A stretch of 64,000 bases of DNA. Origin: Anaerolineales bacterium UBA2395 (GTDB taxonomy: Bacteria; Chloroflexota; Anaerolineae; Anaerolineales; Villigracilaceae). Numbering within the stretch: the first letter of the stretch is position 1; each line of letters begins with the position of its first letter. Shown here one piece after another: positions 41,996 through 51,146 of the stretch. The position numbers and the translations under genes are program-made. The notes under the pieces were generated by a model, which saw only the letters and a program-made list of their open reading frames with translations, did no database searches and was not told where the DNA came from. The stretch spans positions 365,236 to 429,235 of the forward strand of contig DDSH01000001.1 in assembly GCA_002343775.1 (NCBI GenBank), read 5' to 3'.

Positions 41996-44521
41996 TTAAC
42001 TTCTCAACTTCGCGCCGACCTCTTTTTCCAGCCGTTTGACGATCTTGTTGCGGATGGCGGCGGCATCGGCGTCGGTCATGGTCTTGTCTTCGGCTTGATA
42101 GGTCAACGCGTATGCCAGAGACTTTTTGCCTTCACCGATCTTTTCATCGCGGTAGAGATCGAACAAGCGGACGTTGGTCACGCTTCTTCCGCCTGTTTGC
42201 CTGATCAGCGCTTCGACGGTTTCAGCCTTCACTGATTCATCCACGATGACGGCAATGTCTTCGTAAATGGGCGGAGTCTCAGGGATGGTCTTGATGCCGT
42301 AGGTCGGGGCGATGGCGCGCATGATGTCAAGGTCGAACTCGGCGACTAACACAGGTGAATCGCCCAACTCGTATTGTTCCTTCACCAGCGGATGCATTTC
42401 ACCAAACGCACCAATGACCTTGTCACCGGCTTTGACTTCGGCGGCTTTGCCTGGGTGCAGGTGAGAGTAGGAAGAAGTTGCAGTGTAGGAAATGTTTGTG
42501 AGGCGCAAACCGCTCAACATGAGTTCGATGCGTCCCTTCAAGTCGAAGAAGTCCAGTTTGGGAGAATCCTTCACATCCCATGCCATCGCTTCACGCAGAC
42601 CGGTCATCGCAATGGCGAGTTTGCGCGGCTCGTCGGGGAGTTCGTTCTTGTGCGGCTCGAAGACCGAGCCAATCTCGAAGAACGAGAAGGCTTCGCTGTA
42701 ACGGATGTTTTTCTCGAGCGAGTCGATCACGGACGCGACGAGGCTGCGGCGCAGGACACTCTTTTCGGGCGCGATGGGATTCGCAAGGCGGACGTATTCA
42801 TCGTGCTTGGCGATGCGACCTTCTTTTTCGGGCGAGGTCATGCGATAGGACACGACTTCTTGCAAGCCGAGCGCGACGAGCAGGTCACGGAGATGTTCTT
42901 CCCACTCGTGGACGGGGTTGCCCACCTGCGGCGGGAGCGCGTCTGCCATGGTGGTGGTCGGGATGTTATCGTAGCCGTAACTGCGGGCAACTTCCTCGAG
43001 CACATCGGCAACACCGACGATGCCTTCGCCAATGTCCATGCGATGATTGGGAGAAGTAACTTGTAATTGGTTATTAGTAATTGTGCATTTGAATTCGAGG
43101 CGCTTGAGAAGTTCGGCGGTCTTTTCGAGAGTCAGGTCAATGCCAAGCCAGCGCTTCACATCAATGACGGTGATCTCCACCACCGCATCTTTCGGCGGCA
43201 GCGGATATGCATCAACGAGATCGGGGGCAACGGCACCGCTAGCCCATTCCGCCATGTATTTCAAACCGAGGTTCACGCCGCCTTCTGCCATGGCAGGATG
43301 CACGCCGCGCGAGAAGCGGAAGGATGCCTCGGAAGGAAGGTTATGCTGCTTTGCCGTGCGGCGGATGTTGATGAAGTTCCACGCCGCGCCTTCGAGCAGG
43401 ATGTTCTTGGTCGTATCGCTCACTTCAGACTCAGCGCCACCCATCACGCCCGCGAGAGAAAGCGAACCCTTCTCATCGCAGACAAGGACATTCATGGCAG
43501 TGAGAGTGCGCTCGTTGCCGTCTAGAGTCTTGAGTTTCTCACCATCTTGTGCGGCGCGAGTGATGATCTTAATTTTCTTGTCCCCAGCGCGTTGCTTGAG
43601 CACATCGTAATCGAAGGCGTGCAGCGGTTCGCCATATTCGAGCATGGCGTAGTTGGTCGCATCCACCACGTTATTGATGGGACGTACACCCGCCAGTTTG
43701 AGTCGGCGTTGAATCTGGTATGGGCTGGGTTTGAGTTCCACATTGCGGATCAAACCGATGACAAAGCGCGGATTGAGTTCAGGGTCAGTGATTTCGATCT
43801 CGACGAGTTCTTTGACAGATTGACCGCTGACCGCAGATGGCTGAGCACTGTTCTTCTTCAACTCTCGACCCAGCATCGCCGCCAATTCACGCGCCACGCC
43901 GATGACATTCGCATTCCTCGCCATGTTCGGCAGGATGGAAATATCCAGCACAGCGTCGCCAATATAATCCGCAAGCGGCATGCCCACAGGCGCATCATCG
44001 TCGAGGATAATGATGCCGTCACTTTCTTCGGTGATGCCCAATTCTTTTTCGGAGCAGACCATCGAGTACGAGTCCACGCCGCGGATCTTGGCGCGCTTGA
44101 GCGTCATCAACACCTGCCCCTCGGCGTGACCGTCATAGAGCGTGGTGCCTTCCTTCGCGTACGCCACCTTGATGGGCTTATCCAGTTTGCCCGTGCCCTT
44201 GAGGTGGAAGATGTTCGGCGCGCCAGTAAGCACGACCTGATCTTGCTGACCATCGTACAGATCGAGCAAGGTCAACTTGTCCGCATTCGGATGCGCTTTC
44301 ACCTCACGGATCTCCGCCACGACAAGTTTCTCCTTGTCCCAGCCGATGCCGTTGGTCTTGAACTCGTGCTTCTCACCTTCTTTGTACACAGGCATGGGCA
44401 AGCCGACATAAAGAATCTCGTCCACTTCCATACCAGCGAGGGTGAGTTTGCGTGCAATGTCTTCGACGGAAAGTCCATCGAGATCAATGAAATCTTTTAG
44501 CCATGAGAGAGGTATTTTCAT
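41996..44521 (-). CDS. pheT: Phenylalanine-tRNA ligase beta subunit
   Basis: This 841-aa subunit has an N-terminal tRNA-binding OB domain (about 40-150), B3/B4 editing domain (about 215-400), B5 domain (about 425-500), a catalytic-like core and a C-terminal FDX-ACB anticodon-binding domain (about 745-840, YEDIAVIVDE). With PheS it forms the alpha2beta2 enzyme that charges tRNA-Phe. Two tracts of 7-bp tandem repeats lie in frame: at residues 224-236 before the B3 domain and at 480-489 inside B5. The protein otherwise looks intact. An inverted repeat lies between pheS and pheT. Confidence 0.96.
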   Translation of the reverse strand: MKIPLSWLKDFIDLDGLSVEDIARKLTLAGMEVDEILYVGLPMPVYKEGEKHEFKTNGIGWDKEKLVVAEIREVKAHPNADKLTLLDLYDGQQDQVVLTGAPNIFHLKGTGKLDKPIKVAYAKEGTTLYDGHAEGQVLMTLKRAKIRGVDSYSMVCSEKELGITEESDGIIILDDDAPVGMPLADYIGDAVLDISILPNMARNANVIGVARELAAMLGRELKKNSAQPSAVSGQSVKELVEIEITDPELNPRFVIGLIRNVELKPSPYQIQRRLKLAGVRPINNVVDATNYAMLEYGEPLHAFDYDVLKQRAGDKKIKIITRAAQDGEKLKTLDGNERTLTAMNVLVCDEKGSLSLAGVMGGAESEVSDTTKNILLEGAAWNFINIRRTAKQHNLPSEASFRFSRGVHPAMAEGGVNLGLKYMAEWASGAVAPDLVDAYPLPPKDAVVEITVIDVKRWLGIDLTLEKTAELLKRLEFKCTITNNQLQVTSPNHRMDIGEGIVGVADVLEEVARSYGYDNIPTTTMADALPPQVGNPVHEWEEHLRDLLVALGLQEVVSYRMTSPEKEGRIAKHDEYVRLANPIAPEKSVLRRSLVASVIDSLEKNIRYSEAFSFFEIGSVFEPHKNELPDEPRKLAIAMTGLREAMAWDVKDSPKLDFFDLKGRIELMLSGLRLTNISYTATSSYSHLHPGKAAEVKAGDKVIGAFGEMHPLVKEQYELGDSPVLVAEFDLDIMRAIAPTYGIKTIPETPPIYEDIAVIVDESVKAETVEALIRQTGGRSVTNVRLFDLYRDEKIGEGKKSLAYALTYQAEDKTMTDADAAAIRNKIVKRLEKEVGAKLRS
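43055..43082. repeat. Heptamer tract within pheT B5 domain region
   Basis: Read on the coding strand, four units AATTACT, AATAACC, AATTACA and AGTTACT encode part of a loop and strand ending in VTSPNHR. Confidence 0.75.
43816..43850. repeat. Heptamer tract within pheT before B3 domain
   Basis: Five units (plus strand CAGATTG, ACCGCTG, ACCGCAG, ATGGCTG, AGCACTG) encode SAQPSAVSGQSV-like low-complexity residues. Confidence 0.75.
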
Positions 44522-44533
44522 AAGTCACCTTTT

Positions 44534-44609
44534 TCACCACAAAGTGTCACGAAGGGTCACAAAGGTTTTAAATCTTTCCTTCGTATACTTTTGTGATCCT
44601 TCGTGGTGA
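44534..44609. repeat. TCACCAC...GTGGTGA inverted repeat between pheS and pheT
   Basis: Arms TCACCACAAAGTGTCACGAAG and their approximate complement ending CTTCGTGGTGA (mismatched in the middle) surround a 20-odd-bp centre. It fills the intercistronic gap of an operon. Confidence 0.7.
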
Positions 44610-44615
44610 TTGTTT

Positions 44616-45674
44616 TTAGAACTGCTCCAGGAACCTCACATCGTTACCCCAGAAGTAACGGATGTCGCCGACTTTGTTGCGTAGCATGAGCTGGCGTTCC
44701 GGTCCCATGCCCCAGGCGTAGCCAGAGTAGACCTTTGGGTCGTAGCCGCCTGCGATCAACACGTTGGGATGCACCATGCCGCAGCCGAGAATTTCGAGCC
44801 AGCCTGAGTTCTTGCAGACCTGGCAGCCCTTTCCGCCACACACGAAACATTCCACGTCCACTTCGGCAGAGGGTTCTGTGAACGGGAAGTACGAAGCGCG
44901 GAAGCGCAGACGCGCACCTTCACCGAACATTCTCCGCACAAAGTCCGCGATCGTGCCTTTCAAGTCCGCGAAGGTGATGTTCTTGCCAACCGCGAGTCCT
45001 TCCACCTGATTGAACTGCACTTCCGAACGCGCCGTGATCTGCTCATAGCGGAAACACATACCCGGCAGTGCAATACGAATAGGAGGCGGGTTGCTTGGGT
45101 CGGTTGCCGCGAAATAACGCATCGCATGAATTTGTCCAGGCGAAGTGTGTGTGCGCATCAAGATCGGATTGTCGCCGCGTCCTTCGGCTTCGATGAAGAA
45201 TGTATCCTGCATATCACGCGCGGGGTGATGCGGCGGGAAGTTCAAATGCTGGAAGTTATATTCGTCCGTTTCCACTTCGCGCGAGGTGAAGACCTGAAAA
45301 CCCATTTCCGCAAGAATCGCCAGCACACGCCTCAACTGCTGCGTGGACGGGTGCAAGCGCCCAACGTGTTTGTTACGCCCAGGCAGGGTAACATCCAATT
45401 TTTCTTCGGCGAGGGATTTCGCCAACGCGGCTTGTTTCACCGCTGCGGCTTTTTCTTCCAACGCAGCCTCAAGCGCCACTTTCACACGGTTCGCAGCCTG
45501 ACCGACAGCGGGTCGCTCCTCTTTTGAGAGTTTGCCCAAGCCGGAAAAGACTCCCATCAATTCCGAGCTGCGCCCGAGGTGGGTCACACGCCACGCTTCC
45601 ACTGCTGCGGGGTCATTGACCTCTGCCAGCGCAGCGAGTGCGGCTTTTTCGATCTCGTTTAATTTGTCCTGCAT
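44616..45674 (-). CDS. pheS: Phenylalanine-tRNA ligase alpha subunit
   Basis: This 352-aa class II synthetase subunit holds the aminoacylation site. Motif 2 is in CFRYEQITARSEVQFNQVEGL and motif 3 in AWGMGPERQLMLR near the C-terminus. An N-terminal coiled coil (about 1-85) binds tRNA. An uncommon CxxC...CxxC-like cluster (CFVCGGKGCQVC, about 275-286) is seen in many PheS proteins and might bind zinc. I chose the ATG at 45674, with GGAGG five bases upstream; the frame opens 24 codons earlier but would include the palindrome at 45691. Expression is controlled by the T-box upstream. Confidence 0.96.
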   Translation of the reverse strand: MQDKLNEIEKAALAALAEVNDPAAVEAWRVTHLGRSSELMGVFSGLGKLSKEERPAVGQAANRVKVALEAALEEKAAAVKQAALAKSLAEEKLDVTLPGRNKHVGRLHPSTQQLRRVLAILAEMGFQVFTSREVETDEYNFQHLNFPPHHPARDMQDTFFIEAEGRGDNPILMRTHTSPGQIHAMRYFAATDPSNPPPIRIALPGMCFRYEQITARSEVQFNQVEGLAVGKNITFADLKGTIADFVRRMFGEGARLRFRASYFPFTEPSAEVDVECFVCGGKGCQVCKNSGWLEILGCGMVHPNVLIAGGYDPKVYSGYAWGMGPERQLMLRNKVGDIRYFWGNDVRFLEQF

Positions 45675-45690
45675 ACATGCCTCCGTTTTG

Positions 45691-45718
45691 GTAGGGGCGA
45701 CTCGCGAGTCGCCCCTAC
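45691..45718. repeat. 28-bp perfect palindrome GTAGGGGCGACTCG...
   Basis: GTAGGGGCGACTCG is followed directly by its exact complement. It lies between the T-box terminator and pheS, so it is transcribed when the T-box reads through. It resembles 6717-6743. Confidence 0.8.
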
Positions 45719-45730
45719 TTATATACAAAC

Positions 45731-45995
45731 AAAAACTCCCGTCCACTATGGGACGGGAGGAAGTTCACCCGTGGTACCACCCAAATTCATCTCAATTGAG
45801 ATGCACTTTGTGCCGACCAACATCGGCTTCCCTGATAACGCTGGGAGTGCGTCTCACACTACTGACTTTCGACATGTTCACATGAGAGGCTCGAGAGGGA
45901 ACTTCAACTGGGTTCGGTCGAGTGCAATTTCACCAACTGCCTTGCACATCTCTGGCGGCTTCTGTCAGCCTACTTTCCTCTGTCACAGCCTTGAT
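45731..45995 (-). promoter_or_regulatory. T-box leader controlling pheST
   Basis: On the minus strand the leader contains AGAGGAAAGTAG-type Stem I start, GGTGAAA, and the T-box sequence GGGTGGTACCACGGGTGAAC (45785-45764 region), followed by the terminator hairpin CTCCCGTCC/GGACGGGAG and TTTTTG (45759-45731). Uncharged tRNA-Phe would pair with a specifier codon and the T-box and favour the antiterminator. A TTC that could be the Phe specifier lies at 45901-45899, but I could not fold the RNA. The promoter lies upstream at 46002-46029. Confidence 0.88.
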
Positions 45996-46001
45996 AAGGC
46001 T

Positions 46002-46029
46002 ATTATCCGCAGAATCGGGCTCCTGTCAA
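46002..46029 (-). promoter_or_regulatory. pheST promoter
   Basis: TTGACA (46029-46024), a 16-bp spacer and GATAAT (46007-46002) on the minus strand. The -35 box overlaps the stop codon of the preceding GGDEF gene. Confidence 0.75.
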
Positions 46030-46802
46030 GTGTGATGCGCAACAACCTGCATCCCGCCCCGGCGTTTCGCCGAATACAGGGCAAAATCCGCCTCGCGCAG
46101 GATTTCGTCAAGATCGCTCATCGATTCGTGGAAAGACGCCTCACCCACGCTCACGCGGATGGCGATGGGTTTGCCTCCAAATTGAAATTCGATCTGTGAG
46201 ATCGAATGTAGGATGCGTTCGAGGCATTCACCCGCCTGAATGGTATTGGTCTCGGGGAAAAGGAAGATGAACTCATCCCCGCCGTATCGTGCAAACACAT
46301 CCATCTGACGCAGGTTTTCAAGGCAGATCCGCGCCACTTGTTTAAGCGCGGCATCTCCGGCTAAATGGCTGTGACCGTCGTTGATGTCTTTGAAATTGTC
46401 AAAATCCATGATGGCGATCGAAAAGGTGTGACCATACCGCTTTGCCCTCCCGAATTCCTGCGCCGCCCGTTCCATAAAAAAACGGCGATTGTAAGTTTTG
46501 GTCAAATCATCGGTATGGGAGATCCACCGCAGCTGTTCCTCCGCCAGATCGAGCCGATGAACAAGTTTGAAGTTATTATAGGATGAGATCGGCGCGAGCA
46601 GGGCGGGGATCAATGCGGAGATCAGGATTCCCGTCAGCGAAACAGACCCATCGACAAAATAAAGGATGATGGACGTCACCCCCACTGAAATGACAACCAC
46701 GAACAGGGTTACGGCAATCGTAACACGCAAAACGCCATACCGCCTAAGCAGTGCAGGCAGTATGGATGCACCCCTCAAATGGTCTTCCTTGTCGGGCGTC
46801 AT
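46026..46802 (-). CDS. Membrane-anchored GGDEF diguanylate cyclase
   Basis: This 258-aa protein has two membrane helices near the N-terminus (about 25-50 and 55-75) and a C-terminal GGDEF domain (about 90-255) with intact RYGGDEF and an RQMD inhibitory site five residues upstream. It should make c-di-GMP at the membrane. No separate sensor domain is seen. I chose the ATG at 46802 over a TTG two codons upstream. It lies just upstream of pheST on the same strand, but pheST has its own promoter. Confidence 0.85.
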   Translation of the reverse strand: MTPDKEDHLRGASILPALLRRYGVLRVTIAVTLFVVVISVGVTSIILYFVDGSVSLTGILISALIPALLAPISSYNNFKLVHRLDLAEEQLRWISHTDDLTKTYNRRFFMERAAQEFGRAKRYGHTFSIAIMDFDNFKDINDGHSHLAGDAALKQVARICLENLRQMDVFARYGGDEFIFLFPETNTIQAGECLERILHSISQIEFQFGGKPIAIRVSVGEASFHESMSDLDEILREADFALYSAKRRGGMQVVAHHT

Positions 46803-46936
46803 AGTCAATCAGTCGGCGTAGCTCAAAAGAACGGGTCTTCATGATACCGTAAACTGGGTAGAATCAAACCACCCAAACATCCCATACACAACGAACCCAG
46901 CATTCCAATTCTCATCTGTAAACAAACGCCCAAAAA

Positions 46937-48493
46937 ATGGATCACACAATGAATCGCAAACCCGACCTCCCCAGCCTGCTGCTCTTTACCGCCCTGCTTT
47001 TCGGCATCATCGTCCGTTTCTATCCCGCTGCTGCCAACGGCTTCCCGCTCAACGATGGCGGGATGTTCTTCAGCATGGTGCAGGACCTGAAAGCGAATGG
47101 GTTCCGACTCCCGCACTTCACAACCTACAACCAGGCTGGGATTTCCTTCGCCTACCCGCCGTTTGGATTTTATGCCGCAGCGCTTCTTTCCGCGCTCGTG
47201 CCGGATTCTGATCTATCGATCTTTCTCTACCTCCCGGCTTTTATCAACTCTCTCTCCATCCTGGCGTTTTATCTCTTCGCCAAAGAGATGCTCAAATCAC
47301 GCCTGAACGCGTCCCTGGCGACGGTCATCTACGCCTTGTCCGCCCGCGCCTTCGTCTGGCAGGTGATGGGCGGAGGTATCACCCGTGCCTTCGGCATGCT
47401 ATTTCTTTTGATGATGCTCTGGCAGGCGGTTCAACTCTTCAAAAATTACCATCATAAACATCTCCTGCTGACCATCCTCTTCGGTGCCGGGACGGTCATC
47501 AGTCACCCGCAGACGGCGCTGCATGCGGCAGTCGGCGGACTGCTGCTCTTCGTCTTTTTCGGGCGCTCCCAACGCGGATCGATCTCCGCGCTTCTCGTCG
47601 GCGCGGGCGTGGCGCTGCTTAGCGCACCATGGTGGGCAACAGCGTTCTCGCGGCATGGCATTACACCGTTCTTATCAGCAGGGCAAAGCAGCCAGCGAAC
47701 GGTTGAAGCGTACCTTGCCGTGATTCGCTTTGACGGGCTGGGTGATTTTATTTTTCTACCCACTTTTCTACTGGCGTCAATCGGAATCTATCTTTCAATC
47801 AGGCAAAAGGATTTCTTTCTACTCGCCTGGGCGGCGCTGGCATTGGGAATCGATCCGCGTGGCGGCGAAGGAATTGCCCTGTTGTCGTTTGCCTTGCTGG
47901 GAGGAATGGGTTTGGTTGCATTCATAGGGTGGTTCAGCAGAATGGGCAGCACCCAGGTCGAGGGCGCGTTTTCGAAGCGTGAGGTTCAGGTGGTGCTGAC
48001 CGTTCTTATTGGCTACTTCATTTTTAGCGCAAGCATCTTCGATTTTCAACTGATCAACACGAGTTTGAAATCAGATGATTTGAATATGATTGAATGGGTC
48101 AAAGAAAATGTGGACGAGGGAAAAACGTTCGCGCTTGCCACCGGGCGCGAGTTTTCGATGACCGATCCGCTGCAGGAATGGTTTCCCGCGCTGACGGGAC
48201 GAAAAAGCCTGACCACCATGCAGGGATTGGAGTGGACTCTTGCGGGGGATTTTTTCCCCTGGTACGAGCAGCTAATCGAGTTTCAGAAATGCGCCGATAT
48301 GACCTGTGTGGAAAGCTGGTCGGCACGCAACAATGTGAACTATGAGTATTTGATCGTGTTGATTCCCGCTGAGACCGAGAACGGCGGCTTGTTCGATTCG
48401 TTAAGAAGTTTGGGAGTTTCCGCGCGTGAGTCTGAGTCGCATATGCTGGTCTTTGAGTCGGAACATGCGCTGGTGTTTGAACATAAAAAGTGA
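46937..48493 (+). CDS. Polytopic membrane protein, possible GT-C-type glycosyltransferase
   Basis: This 518-aa protein has about eight to ten hydrophobic segments in its first 390 residues and an outside C-terminal domain (about 390-515). It recalls GT-C-fold proteins that use lipid-linked sugars: NDGGMF near residue 35 could be the first-loop acidic motif, but no firm family match is possible by eye. No ribosome-binding site precedes the ATG at 46937; a second ATG lies four codons on. It may build surface glycans. Confidence 0.6.
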   Translation: MDHTMNRKPDLPSLLLFTALLFGIIVRFYPAAANGFPLNDGGMFFSMVQDLKANGFRLPHFTTYNQAGISFAYPPFGFYAAALLSALVPDSDLSIFLYLPAFINSLSILAFYLFAKEMLKSRLNASLATVIYALSARAFVWQVMGGGITRAFGMLFLLMMLWQAVQLFKNYHHKHLLLTILFGAGTVISHPQTALHAAVGGLLLFVFFGRSQRGSISALLVGAGVALLSAPWWATAFSRHGITPFLSAGQSSQRTVEAYLAVIRFDGLGDFIFLPTFLLASIGIYLSIRQKDFFLLAWAALALGIDPRGGEGIALLSFALLGGMGLVAFIGWFSRMGSTQVEGAFSKREVQVVLTVLIGYFIFSASIFDFQLINTSLKSDDLNMIEWVKENVDEGKTFALATGREFSMTDPLQEWFPALTGRKSLTTMQGLEWTLAGDFFPWYEQLIEFQKCADMTCVESWSARNNVNYEYLIVLIPAETENGGLFDSLRSLGVSARESESHMLVFESEHALVFEHKK

Positions 48494-48516
48494 CAGCCAC
48501 ATTGTGACTGTCACTT
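48488..48516. terminator. Hairpin between convergent genes
   Basis: AAGTGACAG and CTGTCACTT pair over an 11-nt loop just inside and after the stop codon of the membrane protein gene. There is no T-run, so termination strength is doubtful. Confidence 0.5.
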
Positions 48517-48520
48517 GGGG

Positions 48521-49963
48521 TTAAGGCTTGGACGGCAAAGTTTCGTCGTAAAGCCAGCCGTCGAAGAAAGCAGACAGGTCTTCTCCGCTGACCTCTTCTG
48601 CCACACCAATAAAATCCCCGGTGTAGGCGTTGCCGCCTTTGTAGCGGTCATAATATGTGCGGAGGATCTCGAAGAAAACCTCGTCGCCGACTTCGAGCCG
48701 CAGGGCATGCAGGGTGAGTCCGCCGCGCACATACACCCCTGCGTTGAAGAGGTCGTTGGCAGCGGGGTCGCCGGGCGGAGGGAAGAAATCGGGGAAGCGC
48801 TCGACCTCGGCGTATAGATAATCGAACCAATCCTCCAACGCTTCGCGCCCTTCGAGATGTTCGATCCACAATCCCTCGCCGTAGGTGGCGAATCCCTCGT
48901 TGAGCCAGATGTCGCCCCAATCTGCCACGCTGACGCTGTTTCCAAACCACTGATGCACCAGTTCATGCGCAACGACCGATTCGGTGCCTTCGATGTCGGT
49001 CGGGTCGACCATATCCACGCCGTAAATGGACATGGTCTGGTTTTCGAGCGCCGCACCGAACGAAACATCCATGACCAGCGAGCCATACACTTCAAAGGGA
49101 TACGGTCCGAACAGTTTACTGAAATATTCGAGCATCTCGCCCTGACGCGCAAAAGGCTTGCGATATTCGTCGCCGAGGCTGGCGGCATAATAATTGCGGA
49201 TCGGGATTCCGCTCGGGGATTGCATCGTTTCTGTGTTGAAGTCGTTGATGTTGATGGTGGCAAGGTAACTCGCCATCGGATCTCGCAGTTCAAAGCGATA
49301 GGTGGTCGAATTTCCGTTTTGGATGGTATCGGTAAGCACCCCATTGGCGGCAACCTCGAATGGTTTCGGCACTGTAACGATAAAAGTATAGGTTGCTTTA
49401 TCCAGCGGGTGGTCGTTGACGGGGTAGAACGTGGCAGAGCCATCCGGTTCGCTCAGCACAAAAATACCCCTGCCGTAGGCAATCCAACCCGTTGGGAATG
49501 GCAGCGCCTGTGACGTCAATTCATCAGGAATGCCTGAATATTCCACGACAATGGTGAACGCCGCCCCGTTCGGGATGGGTTGCGCAGGTGTGACAGTCAG
49601 TTCCTGACCTGCACGGGTAAACTCCGCCGCTTCTTCATTGACCGTGAGGCTGGTGATCTCGAACCCGAGAAAATCCAGGTTGAAAGCGCTTAAGTCATGG
49701 GTGGCTATCGCTTCGATGGTGGTGACCGCATCGAGGTCGCTCGAAGCGACATCGTTGACAGTGATATCCAGTGTGTAATGTTGCGCGTCGTATCCACCGT
49801 TTCCAAAATCCGGGTAAAGCGAATCTCCCAAGCCCGACGAGCCGGGAATGGGATTCAAAATCACCGGCGTGGGGGTGGGCGGCTCGGCAGCTCCGCCACA
49901 CGCTGCAAGCATCAGAAACATCAAGGTGAGGCTGAGCCATCGCATGAGATTTGTTTTCTTCAT
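48521..49963 (-). CDS. M1-family metallopeptidase lipoprotein
   Basis: This 480-aa protein has a lipoprotein signal (LMFLMLAAC) and an M1 aminopeptidase catalytic domain: the zinc motif HELVHQWFGN followed by WLNEGFATYGE about 18 residues later lies near residues 318-348. The N-terminal beta-saddle domain (about 50-225) is present, but the large C-terminal domain of classic M1 enzymes is missing. It is exported and anchored outside the membrane, probably for peptide degradation. I chose the ATG at 49963. Its start overlaps the stop of the HD-domain gene. Confidence 0.85.
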   Translation of the reverse strand: MKKTNLMRWLSLTLMFLMLAACGGAAEPPTPTPVILNPIPGSSGLGDSLYPDFGNGGYDAQHYTLDITVNDVASSDLDAVTTIEAIATHDLSAFNLDFLGFEITSLTVNEEAAEFTRAGQELTVTPAQPIPNGAAFTIVVEYSGIPDELTSQALPFPTGWIAYGRGIFVLSEPDGSATFYPVNDHPLDKATYTFIVTVPKPFEVAANGVLTDTIQNGNSTTYRFELRDPMASYLATININDFNTETMQSPSGIPIRNYYAASLGDEYRKPFARQGEMLEYFSKLFGPYPFEVYGSLVMDVSFGAALENQTMSIYGVDMVDPTDIEGTESVVAHELVHQWFGNSVSVADWGDIWLNEGFATYGEGLWIEHLEGREALEDWFDYLYAEVERFPDFFPPPGDPAANDLFNAGVYVRGGLTLHALRLEVGDEVFFEILRTYYDRYKGGNAYTGDFIGVAEEVSGEDLSAFFDGWLYDETLPSKP

Positions 49964-50634
49964 CTTTCCTCTGTTTCGCCAGAAATATCGCTGCCTTCCC
50001 ATTCGAGCATGAATTGGTCGAGAAATTTCAGCATGACATTGTGGCGTTCTTCTGCAATGCGTTTTGCGGTTTGGGTATTCATGCGGTCTTTGAGCAGGAG
50101 TAGTTTTTCGTAAAAGTGATTGATGGTGGCACTTTTGCTGTTCTTGTATTCTTCAAAGCTGGCATGCATATGCGGCGGCGAATCAGGGTCATACATCATG
50201 CGGTTTTTGTAGCCGCCATACGCAAAGGCACGCCCAATTCCAATGGCGCCGATGGCGTCCAGCCGGTCGGCATCCTGCACGATGAAGCCTTCCAGCGAGT
50301 CCATTTTATTTTTCACACCTGCGCCTTTGTAGGAGATGTGTTCGATGATCTCGCACACGCTGTCGGCGACAGCGGGACTCACATGGTGCGAATCCAGCCA
50401 GGCACGGGCGCGAAGCGGGGTTTCGTCACCAGTCTCGTTGAATTTCCAATCGTCAAGGTCGTGCAGCAACGCTGCAAGTTGCACGATGATTGGATCCGCT
50501 TTTTCAATCTTGCAGATGGCAATGGCATTCTTCCAAACGCGATAAATGTGCCACCAATCATGTCCTGAGGAATCGTCGGAAAATTCAGCGCGGATATAGT
50601 CGGCTGTCTTTTGAATGATGTCGGTTTGATCCAT
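49960..50634 (-). CDS. HD-domain phosphohydrolase
   Basis: This 224-aa protein has the HD superfamily metal motif: H in GHDWWHIYRV near residue 24, HD in ALLHDLDDW near 56 and an aspartate in QDADRLDAIG near 123. Such YedJ-like enzymes hydrolyse phosphates of nucleotides or related compounds; the substrate is not known. I chose the ATG at 50634 over a start 24 codons upstream, because the latter would lie within the upstream terminator. Its stop overlaps the start of the M1 peptidase gene. Confidence 0.85.
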   Translation of the reverse strand: MDQTDIIQKTADYIRAEFSDDSSGHDWWHIYRVWKNAIAICKIEKADPIIVQLAALLHDLDDWKFNETGDETPLRARAWLDSHHVSPAVADSVCEIIEHISYKGAGVKNKMDSLEGFIVQDADRLDAIGAIGIGRAFAYGGYKNRMMYDPDSPPHMHASFEEYKNSKSATINHFYEKLLLLKDRMNTQTAKRIAEERHNVMLKFLDQFMLEWEGSDISGETEER

Positions 50635-50650
50635 GCCTGTATTTTCCCAC

Positions 50651-50676
50651 AAAAAAAGTCGGGCTATTAGCCCGAC
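50651..50676 (-). terminator. Terminator of the DinB-like gene
   Basis: On the minus strand GTCGGGC and GCCCGAC pair over five bases, followed by seven T residues. Confidence 0.85.
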
Positions 50677-50687
50677 CTGCTTTCTTA

Positions 50688-51146
50688 TTATTTTTTCAAC
50701 GTACACAACGCCTGGCGCATCTCGCCGAGATGATACGCGGAGTGAACGACGATGGACAACGCGCCGCCGATATTATCTTCGTTCCACATGGGGTTTTCGG
50801 TGAACAGTTTGATCATGCGGTCGTAGGCTGCGCGCAGTTTGGATTTATACGCATCCCATTCCTGCGGTGTGACCTTTTCCACCGTGCGCCAAATTTCACC
50901 CCAATCACGCGGGCTGTTATCGCCTTGTAGCGCAAAACGTTCGAACGACTCGATGAAGAAGGTCACATGCGCGACTTGTGCCGCGAGTGAGGCGCATTGA
51001 TTCCCAACCGGGATGGACGCCTCTTTTGCTGAAATTGTATCAAGCGTCTGAAAAAGAGATGTGTTCGGGTCGAGATAGATCCCGATGGGTTTCTCGAATG
51101 TCTCACCCATCAACTGCAAGAGGTTTTTTCGAAAATCTTCAGACAT
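50688..51146 (-). CDS. DinB-like protein
   Basis: This 152-aa four-helix protein of the DinB/YfiT superfamily has the usual metal histidine pattern: one in AHVTFF near residue 58 and HSAYHLGEMRQ near the C-terminus, the HxxxH type. Many members are nickel- or zinc-dependent thiol transferases, others have no known role. It is unrelated in detail to the truncated remnant at 14886. Its start follows directly on the stop codon of the gene upstream (TAAATG), so translation is probably coupled. Confidence 0.8.
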   Translation of the reverse strand: MSEDFRKNLLQLMGETFEKPIGIYLDPNTSLFQTLDTISAKEASIPVGNQCASLAAQVAHVTFFIESFERFALQGDNSPRDWGEIWRTVEKVTPQEWDAYKSKLRAAYDRMIKLFTENPMWNEDNIGGALSIVVHSAYHLGEMRQALCTLKK

